NCBI RefSeq assembly: GCF_000470655.1
Contig: NC_021921.1
Location: 310,001 to 374,000 of the forward strand
Direction: 5' to 3'
DNA: 64,000 bases
From: Halorhabdus tiamatea SARL4B
GTDB lineage: Archaea > Halobacteriota > Halobacteria > Halobacteriales > Haloarculaceae
Every line of letters starts with the position of its first letter. The stretch's first letter is position 1. This document shows, piece by piece, positions 41,907 through 51,821 of this stretch. Made by a program: the position numbers and the translations under genes. The notes under the pieces are model-generated. The model ran no database searches, was not told the DNA's origin, and saw only the letters and a program-made list of their open reading frames with translations.

Positions 41907-42884
41907 TCACACTGCGTCCAGCAGGACGTCGGTCCGCTCGCGATCCGGCCCCTCGTCCGCGCCGGTGCGGTCGCTCGCCCGATGTTCCTCGACAGTGGCT
42001 TGCAGGGCTTCCTCCTGTGGCGTCGAATCCCACCCGAGATCGTGGAGTTTTGCCGTCGAGAGGAGATGCGGCTGGTCGCGATACAGTGGGAAGTCCTCGG
42101 GCGCGAGGACCGCCGCGGCGAGCTCGTTCGCGCTCGCCCCGACCGCATGGACTGGCCGATCCATCGCGTCGGCGATCAGTTCGACCCACTGTCCGAGCGT
42201 CGGTGCGTGACGGTCGCCGACGTTGTAGGCCTCCCCGGCCTCACCACGCTCGGCGACGATCCGCAACGCGCTCGCGACGTCCTCGACGTAGGCGAACTGC
42301 CAGAGGCTGAGGCCGTCGCCCGGGACGACGATCCGGTCGTAGGTATCGATCCGGGCGAGCCAGTAATCGAAGCGTTCGGTGTAGTCGTGTGGCCCGTAGA
42401 CTACCGTTGGCCGGACGGCCATTGCGTTGACACCGTCCTCGGCTGCGGCAAACACTGCTCTGTCGCCCTCGGCCTTGCGCTTGCCGTAGGTCTGGGCTGA
42501 CTCGTCGCTGTCATCACCCGGCCAGGGCTCTAACGGTGTCTCGCTTTCTCGCTTCGGAACCTCCTCTTTGCCGTAAGACGCGCCGCTGGAGACGTAGACG
42601 TAGGCATCAACGTCGGCGAAAATGTCGGTCGCGGCCCGGACATCTCGTGGATGATACGCCACGCAATCGATCACGACGTCGGGATCGACTGCATCGCGTG
42701 CTGCTTCGAGCGCGGCGTCGTCCGTCCGGTCGCCCTGAACGTGTTCGACGCGGTCGGTCGCGTCGAACGGATTCTCGTGGTTCCCGCGGTTGAATATCGC
42801 CACGTCGTAGTCGTGGTCGAGGAATTCCTCGACAGTGTGGCGGCCGATAAATCGCGTCCCGCCGATGACGAGTGCCTGGTCCAT
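41907..42884 (-). CDS. NAD-dependent epimerase/dehydratase (extended SDR)
   Basis: A 325-residue extended short-chain dehydrogenase. The N-terminal nucleotide site is GGTRFIGRHTVEEFL (GxxxxGxxG type), with VYVSSGASYGKEEVP and a QTYGKRKAE segment providing the Ser-Tyr-x3-Lys catalytic set (YGKRK). PTVVYGPHDYTERF is the substrate-side loop. The protein belongs to the NAD(P)H-binding epimerase group also seen as chloroplast stem-loop-binding-like proteins; the sugar substrate cannot be named. ATG 42884 is upstream of the MATE gene on the same strand. Confidence 0.85.
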   Translation of the reverse strand: MDQALVIGGTRFIGRHTVEEFLDHDYDVAIFNRGNHENPFDATDRVEHVQGDRTDDAALEAARDAVDPDVVIDCVAYHPRDVRAATDIFADVDAYVYVSSGASYGKEEVPKRESETPLEPWPGDDSDESAQTYGKRKAEGDRAVFAAAEDGVNAMAVRPTVVYGPHDYTERFDYWLARIDTYDRIVVPGDGLSLWQFAYVEDVASALRIVAERGEAGEAYNVGDRHAPTLGQWVELIADAMDRPVHAVGASANELAAAVLAPEDFPLYRDQPHLLSTAKLHDLGWDSTPQEEALQATVEEHRASDRTGADEGPDRERTDVLLDAV

Positions 42885-42998
42885 GGAGTCGCCTGGGGCG
42901 GCGCGGACAAACGCGTGTCGCTGGCGTTGGCGTCTCGGGAACGTGTCTCGGCTGGCGCTGTCGCCTCGCCAGCGAGAGTCGCGACAATCCACCCAATC

Positions 42999-43007
42999 GC
43001 TTTTTAT
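42999..43007 (+). promoter_or_regulatory. TATA-like box of the PPC gene
   Basis: GCTTTTTAT is centred 28 bases before ATG 43031 and only about 7 bases before ATG 43010. It therefore favours ATG 43031 as the leaderless start. Confidence 0.5.
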
Positions 43008-43030
43008 CGATGCCGACCAAGCGCCGGCTG

Positions 43031-43483
43031 ATGCGCACCTTCGAAGGCGACAACGGCGAAGTGGTCCTACAGCTCGAACCGGGCGAGAAGGCCCTGGAGT
43101 CGATCGAAGCGGCGATCGAGGAGCACGACATCGACACCGGCTACGTCGCCTCCGGGATCGGGTCGCTGACGCAGTTGCACGTCCACTACGTCTCGGGGTA
43201 CGACTCCTTCCCGGACTTCCCCGAAGAGGACGAGGAAATAGACGAGTACATCAAAGAGGAGGCGGCCTGGGAGGTCGGCTCGCTCCAGGGTGCGATCGCC
43301 GACGGCGAACCGCACCTCCACATCACGGCCTTCGACGCCGAGCGCGACAAAATGCTGGCGGGCCACCTCGAACCCGACTCGATCGTCCACGCGCTGATGG
43401 AGATCGTCGTCCAGCCGATCGAGGGGCTCGAGCTCGCTCGGCGGCCCGAGCAGATGGATATTCCGATGCTCCAGGAACGATAG
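43031..43483 (+). CDS. PPC (DUF296) domain protein
   Basis: A 150-residue PPC/DUF296 protein. Typical features are VVLQLEPGEKALESI near the start, DTGYVASGIGSLTQLHVHYV in the middle, and the metal-binding GEPHLHITAFDAERDKMLAGHL. In plants the domain joins AT-hook DNA-binding proteins; prokaryotic stand-alone members bind zinc as trimers and are of unknown function. The start is decided by the TATA box at 42999-43007. It is divergent from the SDR gene. Confidence 0.85.
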   Translation: MRTFEGDNGEVVLQLEPGEKALESIEAAIEEHDIDTGYVASGIGSLTQLHVHYVSGYDSFPDFPEEDEEIDEYIKEEAAWEVGSLQGAIADGEPHLHITAFDAERDKMLAGHLEPDSIVHALMEIVVQPIEGLELARRPEQMDIPMLQER

Positions 43484-43712
43484 GGGGGCCAGGAACCGAC
43501 CCGCAGGACGACACTGTCGAGAGAACGTCGTCGCGATCCGGCCAGGACGTCACTCGCTCCTGCAATCGGGAAGCCGGTCGTGTTCCGATCCTCGACAGCG
43601 TCCAGACTGCAGTAGGTCGCCGGTTCTGTGGGATTGTAGCGGCGCATCGCCCCGTCCCGCCACCTGGCAGATGAACAACTACTTATGCCGAGGGACCGAG
43701 CCCCGCACCTGT
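43484..43712. other. Intergenic region with a motif shared with 51992-52005
   Basis: This 229-bp gap has no credible gene. GGCCAGGACGTCAC at 43540-43553 recurs with one change at 51992-52005. AACTACTTATGCC near 43677-43688 is the likely promoter of the next gene. Confidence 0.4.
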
Positions 43713-44138
43713 ATGGATATCAAACGATATGTCTCCTCCGAGCAGCCGACCACCGTCGCCCTCCGAATCGCCCCGGATGTGCTGTTTTTCAGCGGTTGTC
43801 TCATTGGCTTGCTTTCAATCGTCCCAGTGTCGAATGTGGGCGGGATCGAGACCGGTCGTCTCGGGACCGGAGCGTTCGCGCTGGGGCTCGCTGTCGTCGC
43901 GGGCACCGGGGTCGCAAACGACCGGATTCTCCGTCCCGTGATCGCGGCGGCCCTCGCGATCGGCCTGGGTGCGATCACGGTCAGGTGGGTCACACTCGTC
44001 GATGCCGCGACTGTGACCCAGATCATGCTGGTTGTCTATCTCGTCTGGGTCGTCATCGAACAGCTGACGCAGGTCGGCATCCATATGGACGAGGATCCGG
44101 CCGTGGGCGATCATCCGAGGGAAGAGTGGTCGGAGTAA
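43713..44138 (+). CDS. Four-helix membrane protein of unknown function
   Basis: A 141-residue protein with about four hydrophobic segments (roughly 22-42, 48-68, 73-92, 98-118), a short hydrophilic N-terminus (MDIKRYVSSEQPTT) and an acidic cytoplasmic-type C-terminal tail (MDEDPAVGDHPREEWSE). No family is recognised. ACTACTTATGCC about 30 bases before ATG 43713 is a plausible promoter. It stands alone between the PPC and RraA-like genes. Confidence 0.65.
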   Translation: MDIKRYVSSEQPTTVALRIAPDVLFFSGCLIGLLSIVPVSNVGGIETGRLGTGAFALGLAVVAGTGVANDRILRPVIAAALAIGLGAITVRWVTLVDAATVTQIMLVVYLVWVVIEQLTQVGIHMDEDPAVGDHPREEWSE

Positions 44139-44267
44139 GTTCGGGAATTCGAACACCCCACGCCGGCGTTTGATCGCGGCAGAAGCAGCGGCGGCTATCC
44201 TGTCCGTCCACGTTCGACCGTGTCCCGGGCCGATGAGAGTCGATCGGTGCAACCCGGCAGCGGGCAG

Positions 44268-45023
44268 TCACTCGAGCGTGAAGTCGTGTTCGAGGCCGAC
44301 CTTGTCGTAGTATTCACGGCGGTTGTCCTGGTCGTTTTCGAGAACCTCCCAGGCCGTCTCGGCGACCGTGCGGGCGTGTTCGATCGGGACCGTGACGACA
44401 CCGTCTCCGTCGGCGACCACGACGTCGCCCGGCCGGATCTGACACCCGCTGATGTTGACCGGGACGCCCTCCTCGGCGAGTTCGGCCCGTCCCGGCGGGA
44501 TGGTCTTGTTGACTGCCTTGCTGTAAACGGGAATGCCCTCCTTGATCACCTCGTCAGTGTCCCGGGGACCGCCGTCGGTCACGAGCCCGCGGACGCCCTC
44601 GTTGACGAACGTCAGGAGGTTGAACGACCCGAAGATGCCGACTTCCATGTCGTGGGCCTCGGCGACGAGGATGTCCCCCTCGCGCATCGCGTCGGTGTCG
44701 GGGTCGGGGGATTTGTTGGTCCACCACTCGCCAGCCCACTCGTGGTGAGACGTCTCGAAGTCGAGTTCCTCGTAGTGGGGCAGGTCGCGGCGTTCGTTGG
44801 TCGGGAGATACCGGGCTGTGTAGGCGAACCCGGTGATCTGGTGGGAGAACTCCTCGACGTCGCGATACAGCGGGCCGATGTCGTTCGAGACGCGGTTCTG
44901 ATTGTGAAAGCCGTGGTAGTCCAGGCCGTCGGTGACGTCGGCGACGCGGAGGCCGTCGTACAACTCGAGGATCTCTTCGCGCTCGGCGTCGGTCATCACC
45001 TGCTGGGGGTTGTCGTCTCCCAT
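44268..45023 (-). CDS. RraA-like / HMG-type aldolase family protein
   Basis: A 251-residue protein of the RraA / 4-hydroxy-4-methyl-2-oxoglutarate aldolase family. The active-site segment VRGLVTDGGPRDTDEV contains the D-G-G-x-R-D motif that binds metal and pyruvate, and VNISGCQIRPGDVVVADGDGVVTVP is the conserved C-terminal strand region. The extra N-terminal ~80 residues (YHGFHNQNRV...GFAYTARYLP) distinguish it from RraA proper. Aldol cleavage to pyruvate or oxaloacetate decarboxylation is likely; RNase E inhibition is not expected in an archaeon. Often mis-annotated as demethylmenaquinone methyltransferase. Confidence 0.8.
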   Translation of the reverse strand: MGDDNPQQVMTDAEREEILELYDGLRVADVTDGLDYHGFHNQNRVSNDIGPLYRDVEEFSHQITGFAYTARYLPTNERRDLPHYEELDFETSHHEWAGEWWTNKSPDPDTDAMREGDILVAEAHDMEVGIFGSFNLLTFVNEGVRGLVTDGGPRDTDEVIKEGIPVYSKAVNKTIPPGRAELAEEGVPVNISGCQIRPGDVVVADGDGVVTVPIEHARTVAETAWEVLENDQDNRREYYDKVGLEHDFTLE

Positions 45024-45131
45024 GGCACTCCCTGACCACCAGACGAGGGTTAAGTGTTACTCCGGGTGTTTCGAATCCAGAACGGAACGGTCACGCTGGG
45101 GACTTCGTCGCCCCGCTCAGCCCACCGTCGG

Positions 45132-46610
45132 TCACTGCACCAGCGGTTCGTTCGGCGTCTCCAGGCTCGGCGGCAGGTCGGTTTCGCCGGTGAGATGCAA
45201 GTCGACGTGGCGAGCGACGTCCCGGCCGCTGCCGATGGCCCAGACGATCAGCGACGGACCGCGTTCGGCGTCCCCGGCGGCGAAGACGCCGTCAGCGGAC
45301 GTCATCATGCGATCGTCGGTCACGAGCGTCCCGTCGTCCTCCACTTCGACGCCGAGGGGCTCGAAGGGACTCGACTCGGGCGCTTCGAACCCGATCGCGA
45401 GGATCACGAGATCCGCCGGAATTTCCAGGTTCGACTCGCTGACTTTCTTCTCGGGCGGGCCCTCGCCACCGTCCTCCCAGATGACGCGGTCGGCTTCGAG
45501 GGTGTCGACGACCCCGTCGCCGTCGGTGTCGACGAAGGCGTTGGTGTCGACGTTGTACTCCTCGATCGCTCCTTCCTCCTGAGCGTAGGTCTTTTTGTAT
45601 GTCTGGGGCTGGTCGGGCCAGGGGTTGCCCGGCGGGCGCTCGACCGGGGGCTTGGGCAGGAGTTCGATCTGGACGACCTGGTCGGCCCCTTGCCGGTGGG
45701 CCGTTGCCACGCAGTCCGCGCCGGTGTCGCCGCCGCCCAGCACGACCACGTTTTTGCCCTCAGCGTCGATGTCAGGGCCGGGGACGTCCTTGCGGGCGTT
45801 GCGGCGGTTCTGCTGGGTCAGGTAGTCCATCGCGAAGTGGATGCCATCGAGGTCACGGCCCGGCAGCGGAAGGTCGATGGGCTTCTGTGACCCGACGGCG
45901 ATGACCGAGGCGTCAAAGTCCTCTTCGATCCGCTCGACCGGGACGTTGCCGCCGATTTCGGCGTTCGTCTCGAAGGTGATCCCCTCCTCGCGAAGCTGGT
46001 CGACCCGCCGCTCGACGCGGTGCTTGGCGAACTTCTGGTCGGGGATGCCATAGCGCATCAACCCGCCGACTTCGTCGTTGCGTTCGAAGACCGTCACGTG
46101 GTGGCCGGCGCGGTTGAGTTGCTGTGCTGCGGACAGCCCCGCCGGCCCGCTGCCGACGATCGCGACCTCGTAGTCGGTGCGCTCCTCGGGCGGTTCGGGC
46201 TGGATCCAGCCCTCTTCCCAGCCGCGGTCGGCGATGGCGCGCTCGATCGACTTGATCGTCACCGGGTCGTCGTTGTACGCGAGCACGCAGGAGTTCTCAC
46301 ACGGCGCGGGGCAGTTGTACCCCGTGAATTCCGGGAAGTTGTTGGTCGCGTGGAGGCGTTCGAGCGCACGCTTCCAGTCGCCACGATGGACCAGGTCGTT
46401 CCAGTCGGGGATGATGTTTCCGATCGGACACCCGCCCATGCAGGTCGGCGTCCCGCAGTCCATGCAGCGCTCGCCCTGCTCTGCCAGGTGCTCGTCGTCC
46501 CACTTCTCGGCCCAGACCTCGTCGTAATCGTCTTTCCGTTCGTCGGGATCGCGCTTGCCGATCGGGCGACGGCGGTGGCGTCGGTAGCCGCCGGGGTGGC
46601 GTTCGGTCAT
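45132..46610 (-). CDS. gltD: Glutamate synthase small subunit (NAD(P)H-dependent)
   Basis: Feeds electrons from NAD(P)H to GltB through FAD. The 492-residue protein has an N-terminal Fe-S domain (CMDCGTPTCMGGCPIGN and CPAPCENSCVL), a FAD-binding GSGPAGLSAA, an NAD(P)-binding VLGGGDTGADCV and a C-terminal GVFAAGDAERGPSL. The start overlaps the gltB stop by ATGA (46608-46612), giving a two-gene operon gltB-gltD. Close relatives exist in dihydropyrimidine dehydrogenases, but the gltB neighbour settles the role. Confidence 0.95.
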   Translation of the reverse strand: MTERHPGGYRRHRRRPIGKRDPDERKDDYDEVWAEKWDDEHLAEQGERCMDCGTPTCMGGCPIGNIIPDWNDLVHRGDWKRALERLHATNNFPEFTGYNCPAPCENSCVLAYNDDPVTIKSIERAIADRGWEEGWIQPEPPEERTDYEVAIVGSGPAGLSAAQQLNRAGHHVTVFERNDEVGGLMRYGIPDQKFAKHRVERRVDQLREEGITFETNAEIGGNVPVERIEEDFDASVIAVGSQKPIDLPLPGRDLDGIHFAMDYLTQQNRRNARKDVPGPDIDAEGKNVVVLGGGDTGADCVATAHRQGADQVVQIELLPKPPVERPPGNPWPDQPQTYKKTYAQEEGAIEEYNVDTNAFVDTDGDGVVDTLEADRVIWEDGGEGPPEKKVSESNLEIPADLVILAIGFEAPESSPFEPLGVEVEDDGTLVTDDRMMTSADGVFAAGDAERGPSLIVWAIGSGRDVARHVDLHLTGETDLPPSLETPNEPLVQ

Positions 46611-49600
46611 CAGTCGTCACCCTCCGTCGGGAACGTCGGGGTACTCGGCTGTGGCGGCGGCGAGGCCCGGATGTCCTCGCCCTCGGCCAGGCGCTGCTCG
46701 ACGACCGCGGCGTAGGCATCGGGCATCACCTTCACGAAGCGCTCGACGTAGGTGTCCCAGTCTTCAAGGATCTCGGCGGCTCGGTCGCTGTCGGTGTAGC
46801 GGGCGTGATTCTCGACCATCCGGCGAACGAGCCGACGGTCGCGCTCCGCTAACGTTTCGAGGTGGACCATCTCCGTGTTGACCCGCTCCTCGAAGTCCCC
46901 CGACTCGTCGAGGACGTACGCCTCGCCGCCGGACATGCCGGCCCCGAAGTTCTTGCCCGTCTCGCCGAGGATCACGGCGATGCCGCCGGTCATGTACTCA
47001 CACCCGTGGTCGCCGACGCCCTCGACGACGGCCTTGACGCCGGAGTTCCGGACCGCGAAGCGTTCGCCGGCACGGCCGTTGAAGTACGCCTCGCCGTCGG
47101 TCGCGCCGTACAGCGCGACGTTGCCGGTGACGACGTTCTCGCTCGCGTCGTAACCAGCTTCAGGCGGTGTCTCGACGATCAGCTTCCCGCCCGAGAGCCC
47201 CTTGCCGGCGTAATCGTTCGTGTCACCGGTCAACTCGAGGGTCACGCCGCTGGCGAGGAACGCACCGAGGCTCTGTCCCCCCGTCCCCGCCAGATCCAGC
47301 GTGATCGTGTCGTCCTCGAGTCCGTCCTCGCCGTGGGCCTTCGAAATCGCGGAACTCAAGATCGTGCCGACGGTCCGGTCCTCGTTGCCCACGCGGGCCT
47401 CGATTTCGACGTCCTCGCCGCGCTTGATGGCTGGCTCGGCCGCCTCGATGAACTCGTAGTCGGCCTTTTTCTCGAGTTTGTGGTTCTGCTCGCGGGTCTT
47501 GACCGGGTCATCGTCGGTGGCCGGTCGCCAGAGCAGTTCCGAGAGGTCCATGTGCTCTGCACGCGGATGGTCGACGTCCTTCTGGGCGAGCAGGTCGGTC
47601 CGACCGATCAGTTCGTCCATGGTCTCGACGCCGAGGTCGGCCATGATCTCCCGGACTTCCCGGGCGATAAAGCGCATGTAGTTGGCGACAAATTCGGGGT
47701 CGCCGGGGAACTTCTCGCGGAGGGCTTCGTCCTGGGTCGCGACGCCGACCGAGCAGGTGTTGGCGTGGCACTTCCGGAGCATCACGCACCCACAGGTGAT
47801 CAGCGGCGCGGTCCCGAAGCCGTACTCCTCGGCACCCAGCAGGGCGGCCATCGCGACGTCACGGCCGGTCTTGAGGCCGCCGTCGACCCGGACGCGAATG
47901 CGCGACCGAAGGCCATTTTCTAAGAGGACCTGATTGGCCTCCGCGATGCCGAGTTCCCACGGCAGGCCGGCGTGTTTGATCGACGTCTTCGGCGACGCGC
48001 CGGTCCCGCCGTCGTGGCCCGAAATGAGGACGGCGTCGGCCTTGGCCTTCGAGACACCGGCGGCGATGACGCCGACGCCGGCCTCGCTGACCAGCTTGAC
48101 GTGGACGTCTGCCTCGGTGTTCGAGCACTTGAGGTCGTGGATGAGCTGGGCGAGATCCTCGATGGAGTAGATGTCGTGGTGTGGCGGCGGGCTGATCAGC
48201 GGGACGCCGGGTGTCGTCGAGCGCGTCTCGGCGATCAACTCGTTGACCTTCTCGCCGGGGAGGTGCCCGCCCTCGCCGGGCTTCGAGCCCTGGGCCATCT
48301 TGATCTCGAGATGGTCGGCGTTGGCGAGGTAGTTTGACGTGACGCCGAAGCGGGCGGAGGCAACCTGCTTGTCCGCGCACTCACGAACGGTGCCGAAGCG
48401 CTCGGTCGGTTCACCACCCTCGCCAGTGCTGGCGAACCCGCCGACGCGGTTCATCCCCTCGGCCAGGGTCTCGTGTGCTTCTGGAGAGATCGACCCGAAG
48501 GACATCGAGGCGCTGAAAAAGCGCTGGGTGATCTCCTCGACGGGCTGGACGTCTTCGAGCGGGATCGAATCCCGCTGGTCGGTGTCGAATTCGAGCAGCC
48601 CCCGAAGCGTCTGGAGGCGCTCGGTCTGGTCGTTGATCATCTCGGCGAACGCCTCGTAGGCCTCGTAGTCGCCCTGGTTGGTGGCATACTGGAGCTTGCC
48701 GATCGTGTTCGGGTTCCACTGGTGGAACTCGCCGTCCCGCCGCCAGTAGAACTCCCCGCCCTGATCAAGGTCGAGGTTGCCCGCGACCGACTCCTCGAAG
48801 CCGTTGTCGTGGCGTTCGAGCACGTCGGCTTCGAGCTGTTCGAGACCGATCCCCTCGGTCCGGTTTTCCGTGCCTTCGAAGTACTCTGCGACGAACTCCG
48901 AGTCGAGGCCGACAGCCTCGAAGATCTGTGCACCCTTGTAACTCTCCAGGGTCGAGATCCCCATCTTGGCCATCACCTTCTGGAGGCCGTCCTCGACGGC
49001 GTGGCGGTACTGGGCGAGTGCGTCCTCCCGATCGACGTCGAGAATGCCCTCGTAGACCTGCTCCTCGATGGTCTCGTAGGCGAGATAGGGGGTGATCGCG
49101 TCGGCTCCGTACCCGACGAGCGTCGCGAAGTGATGGACGGCGTTGGGCTGGCCACTCTCGAGAACGATCCCGGCGTGGGTTCGGAGCCCCTCACGGACGA
49201 GATGGTGATGGACGCCGCCGACCGCGAGCAGACTCGGGATCGGGACCCGGTCGGGGCCCGTTGCCGTGTCCGAGAGCACCACGATCTCCGCGCCGTCCTC
49301 GATGGCGTCGACGACTTCCTGTCGAACCTGCTCGACCGCGGCCGCAAGCGACGTGGTCTCTGGATCGTACGTGATGTCGATGGTCGAGGAGGTGATGCCG
49401 TTCGTCTCGATCGCACTGATCTTGGCCTGTTGGGCGCGCGTGAGGATCGGCGAGTCGAGACCGAGCTGTCGGCAGTGCTCGGGCGTCTCCCCGAGAAGGT
49501 TGTGCTGGCGGCCGAGATGCTGATCGAGGGAGGTGACGGTCTCTTCGCGGATGTAGTCGATCGGCGGGTTCGACACCTGGGCGAACAGCTGTTTGAAGTA

Positions 49601-51142
49601 GGTAAACAGCGTCTTGTTCCGGCTTGAGAGGACCGACAGCGGCGTGTCGTTGCCCATCGCGCCGATGGGGTCTTTCCCCTCGTTGGCCATCGGCTCGATG
49701 AGGCGCTCGACGTGATCGAGGGTGTAGCCGAACGCCCGCTGATATGTCGAGAGATCGTCCTCGATGTACGTCGGCGTCTCGGTGACGGCCTCGTCGACGG
49801 CGTCGAGCGTCACTCGGTTCGCTGCGAGCCACTCGCCGTATTTTTCGTCAGTCAGCGAGTCGAAGATCTCGTCGTCGGGGACGATCCGGCCGTCCTCGCC
49901 GTCGACGTAGAACATCTGACCCGGTTCGAGTCGGTCAGTTCGTTTGATGTCCGCCGAATCGACCTCGAGCGCGCCGGTCTCGCTGGCCATGATCAGCCGG
50001 TCGTCCTCGGTGACGAGATACCGGGCCGGACGGAGGCCGTTGCGGTCGAGGATCGCCCCGACGTCAGTGCCGTCGGTGTAGGCGATCAGCGCCGGGCCGT
50101 CCCAGGGCTCGTTGATCGTCGAGTGGTACTGATAGAACTCCCGGCGGGCGTCTTCGAGTCGGTCGTTGCCCTCCCAGGCTTCGGGGACGAGCATCCGCAA
50201 CGCGTGGGGCAGCGATCGCCCGCCTTCGACGAGCAGTTCGAGGACGTTGTCCACAACGGCTGTGTCGCTCTGATCCTCCTCGGTGATCGGCTTGAGTTTC
50301 TCCAGATCGTCGCCGAAGACCGGGCTCTCGAGGTCGGCTTCCCTGGCGTGCATCCAGTTGAGGTTACCACGGAGTGTGTTGATCTCGCCGTTGTGGATCA
50401 TGTTGCGGTAGGGGTGGGCGAGATCCCACGCGCCGAGCGTGTTCGTCGAGAACCGCGAGTGGACGAACACCAGACTCGTCTCGACGCGGTCGTCGCCGAG
50501 GTCCTCGTAGTAGGTCCGGACCTGGCCGTTGGTGAGCAGGCCCTTGTAGACGACTTTCCGGCGGTCGAGCGAACAGACGTAGAACCGGTCGCTGCCGACC
50601 GGATGCTGCTCTTCGACGCGGTTCTCGATGACGTTCCGGAGCACGTACAGTGCCGTGTCGAGTTCGTCAGGCGCGAGATCGGATTGGGGTTCGACGAAGA
50701 ACTGCGCAACGTCCGGCTCTGTCGCCAGGGCCGTCTCTCCCAAGTCGTCGTTGTCGGTCGGAACGTCCCGCCACGCGACGACGTCGAAGCCTTCGTCGGC
50801 GGCGGCAGTCTCGACGAGTTCCCGGAGTTCCTCGGCCGGCCGGTCCCGCGGCAGGAAGACCTGGCCCACACCGTATTCATCGAACCCGCCCAGTCCGTCG
50901 ACCTCGTCGGCGAAGAAGTCGTGGGGCTTCTGGATGAGAATCCCTGCCCCGTCACCGGTGTTCTCTTCGGCTCCCCGCGCCCCTCGATGGTCCAAGTTCT
51001 CGAGCAGTGAGAGTCCGTCCTCGACGAGTTCGTGTCCGCCTCCGCCGTCGAGATCCACGAGGACGCCGACACCACAGTTCGCCTTCTGTCGCGACCGGCC
51101 ACGGAGACCCCGTTCCCGGTCGCTCTCGAATGTCTCGTTCAT
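46610..51142 (-). CDS. gltB: Glutamate synthase large subunit
   Basis: Transfers the glutamine amide to 2-oxoglutarate. The 1510-residue protein starts with a 22-residue propeptide that would be removed to expose Cys23 (ANCGVGVLVDL), the nucleophile of the class II amidotransferase domain (to ~420). Then follow a central domain, the FMN-binding synthase barrel (SMSFGSISPEAH, MAQGSKPGEGGHLPGEKV, GGTGASP, and a 3Fe-4S cluster at CGCVMLRKCHANTCSVGVA) and the C-terminal GXGXG beta-helix (GDTNDYAGKGLSGGK). ATG 51142 with CCTTCCTTATGC about 28 bases upstream fits a leaderless start. Full length for the family. Confidence 0.97.
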   Translation of the reverse strand: MNETFESDRERGLRGRSRQKANCGVGVLVDLDGGGGHELVEDGLSLLENLDHRGARGAEENTGDGAGILIQKPHDFFADEVDGLGGFDEYGVGQVFLPRDRPAEELRELVETAAADEGFDVVAWRDVPTDNDDLGETALATEPDVAQFFVEPQSDLAPDELDTALYVLRNVIENRVEEQHPVGSDRFYVCSLDRRKVVYKGLLTNGQVRTYYEDLGDDRVETSLVFVHSRFSTNTLGAWDLAHPYRNMIHNGEINTLRGNLNWMHAREADLESPVFGDDLEKLKPITEEDQSDTAVVDNVLELLVEGGRSLPHALRMLVPEAWEGNDRLEDARREFYQYHSTINEPWDGPALIAYTDGTDVGAILDRNGLRPARYLVTEDDRLIMASETGALEVDSADIKRTDRLEPGQMFYVDGEDGRIVPDDEIFDSLTDEKYGEWLAANRVTLDAVDEAVTETPTYIEDDLSTYQRAFGYTLDHVERLIEPMANEGKDPIGAMGNDTPLSVLSSRNKTLFTYFKQLFAQVSNPPIDYIREETVTSLDQHLGRQHNLLGETPEHCRQLGLDSPILTRAQQAKISAIETNGITSSTIDITYDPETTSLAAAVEQVRQEVVDAIEDGAEIVVLSDTATGPDRVPIPSLLAVGGVHHHLVREGLRTHAGIVLESGQPNAVHHFATLVGYGADAITPYLAYETIEEQVYEGILDVDREDALAQYRHAVEDGLQKVMAKMGISTLESYKGAQIFEAVGLDSEFVAEYFEGTENRTEGIGLEQLEADVLERHDNGFEESVAGNLDLDQGGEFYWRRDGEFHQWNPNTIGKLQYATNQGDYEAYEAFAEMINDQTERLQTLRGLLEFDTDQRDSIPLEDVQPVEEITQRFFSASMSFGSISPEAHETLAEGMNRVGGFASTGEGGEPTERFGTVRECADKQVASARFGVTSNYLANADHLEIKMAQGSKPGEGGHLPGEKVNELIAETRSTTPGVPLISPPPHHDIYSIEDLAQLIHDLKCSNTEADVHVKLVSEAGVGVIAAGVSKAKADAVLISGHDGGTGASPKTSIKHAGLPWELGIAEANQVLLENGLRSRIRVRVDGGLKTGRDVAMAALLGAEEYGFGTAPLITCGCVMLRKCHANTCSVGVATQDEALREKFPGDPEFVANYMRFIAREVREIMADLGVETMDELIGRTDLLAQKDVDHPRAEHMDLSELLWRPATDDDPVKTREQNHKLEKKADYEFIEAAEPAIKRGEDVEIEARVGNEDRTVGTILSSAISKAHGEDGLEDDTITLDLAGTGGQSLGAFLASGVTLELTGDTNDYAGKGLSGGKLIVETPPEAGYDASENVVTGNVALYGATDGEAYFNGRAGERFAVRNSGVKAVVEGVGDHGCEYMTGGIAVILGETGKNFGAGMSGGEAYVLDESGDFEERVNTEMVHLETLAERDRRLVRRMVENHARYTDSDRAAEILEDWDTYVERFVKVMPDAYAAVVEQRLAEGEDIRASPPPQPSTPTFPTEGDD

Positions 51143-51362
51143 CGTGTGAACTCTTCGCAGGGACACGCATAAGGAAGGGGTTGCGCGCAGGAATTGCACG
51201 CCCCCCGCTACCACCCGGACGCACGGAGTGGGTTTCGACCCAAAAGCGCGGGATCGTCACGGTTTCGGAGTGGGATCGAGTCGATCGTCCAGTCCTGACG
51301 CCTCGGGCTCGAATACATAACGATTGTTCCTGCCCGAACCGGGGGCGGAACTGACGATCGAG

Positions 51363-51821
51363 TCACGCCTCGATCGCCTTGCGGAGTGCCGTTCCGGGAA
51401 GCCCGTGCCACCTGGCGGACTCACGCGGCGTGAACCCCTGGGCTTCGAAGAACCCTACGGCGACCGAGGGGGCGACCGCCTCGAGTCGCGACCAGCCACG
51501 GTCTGTCGCCAGTCGCTCGACGTCCTCGAGGAGCGCGCTGGCGTGGCCCTCGTGCTGGTACTCCGGGCTCGTATACAGCGCCTCGATCGTCCCGTCCTCG
51601 ACGATAGCGAAGCTGACTGGTGTGATCGTGGTTTCGGCCAGCAGGACTGTCGCCGCGTCCGATTCGATGGCCGATGGGAGTCGGTCGTCGGGCGACGCCA
51701 CCAGGTCGGCGAAGCGCTCGCGGTCGTAGACGTCACTGCAGGCGTCCTCGATCGCCTGTCGGCGCAGTATCTCCAGGCTGGGGACGTCTTCGCCGGTCGC
51801 CTCGCGTATCGTGACGGGCAT
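51363..51821 (-). CDS. GNAT-family N-acetyltransferase
   Basis: A 152-residue single-domain GNAT protein. The acetyl-CoA-binding motif A is SPEYQHEGHASALLEDVERLA (Q/R-x2-G-x-A type), and the C-terminal FFEAQGFTPRESAR is the usual motif B. The N-terminus (MPVTIREATGEDVPSLEILRR) is typical. The substrate is unknown. It is downstream of gltB and on the same strand, separated by 220 bases with no clear shared transcript. Confidence 0.85.
   Translation of the reverse strand: MPVTIREATGEDVPSLEILRRQAIEDACSDVYDRERFADLVASPDDRLPSAIESDAATVLLAETTITPVSFAIVEDGTIEALYTSPEYQHEGHASALLEDVERLATDRGWSRLEAVAPSVAVGFFEAQGFTPRESARWHGLPGTALRKAIEA

Noticed and set aside
44268-45023. Demethylmenaquinone methyltransferase
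   Set aside because: No SAM-binding motif; the DGG-x-RD motif identifies an RraA/aldolase-type protein.
48473-49627. Long open frames on the plus strand opposite gltB
   Set aside because: No recognisable domain, and gltB on the other strand is continuous and full-length.
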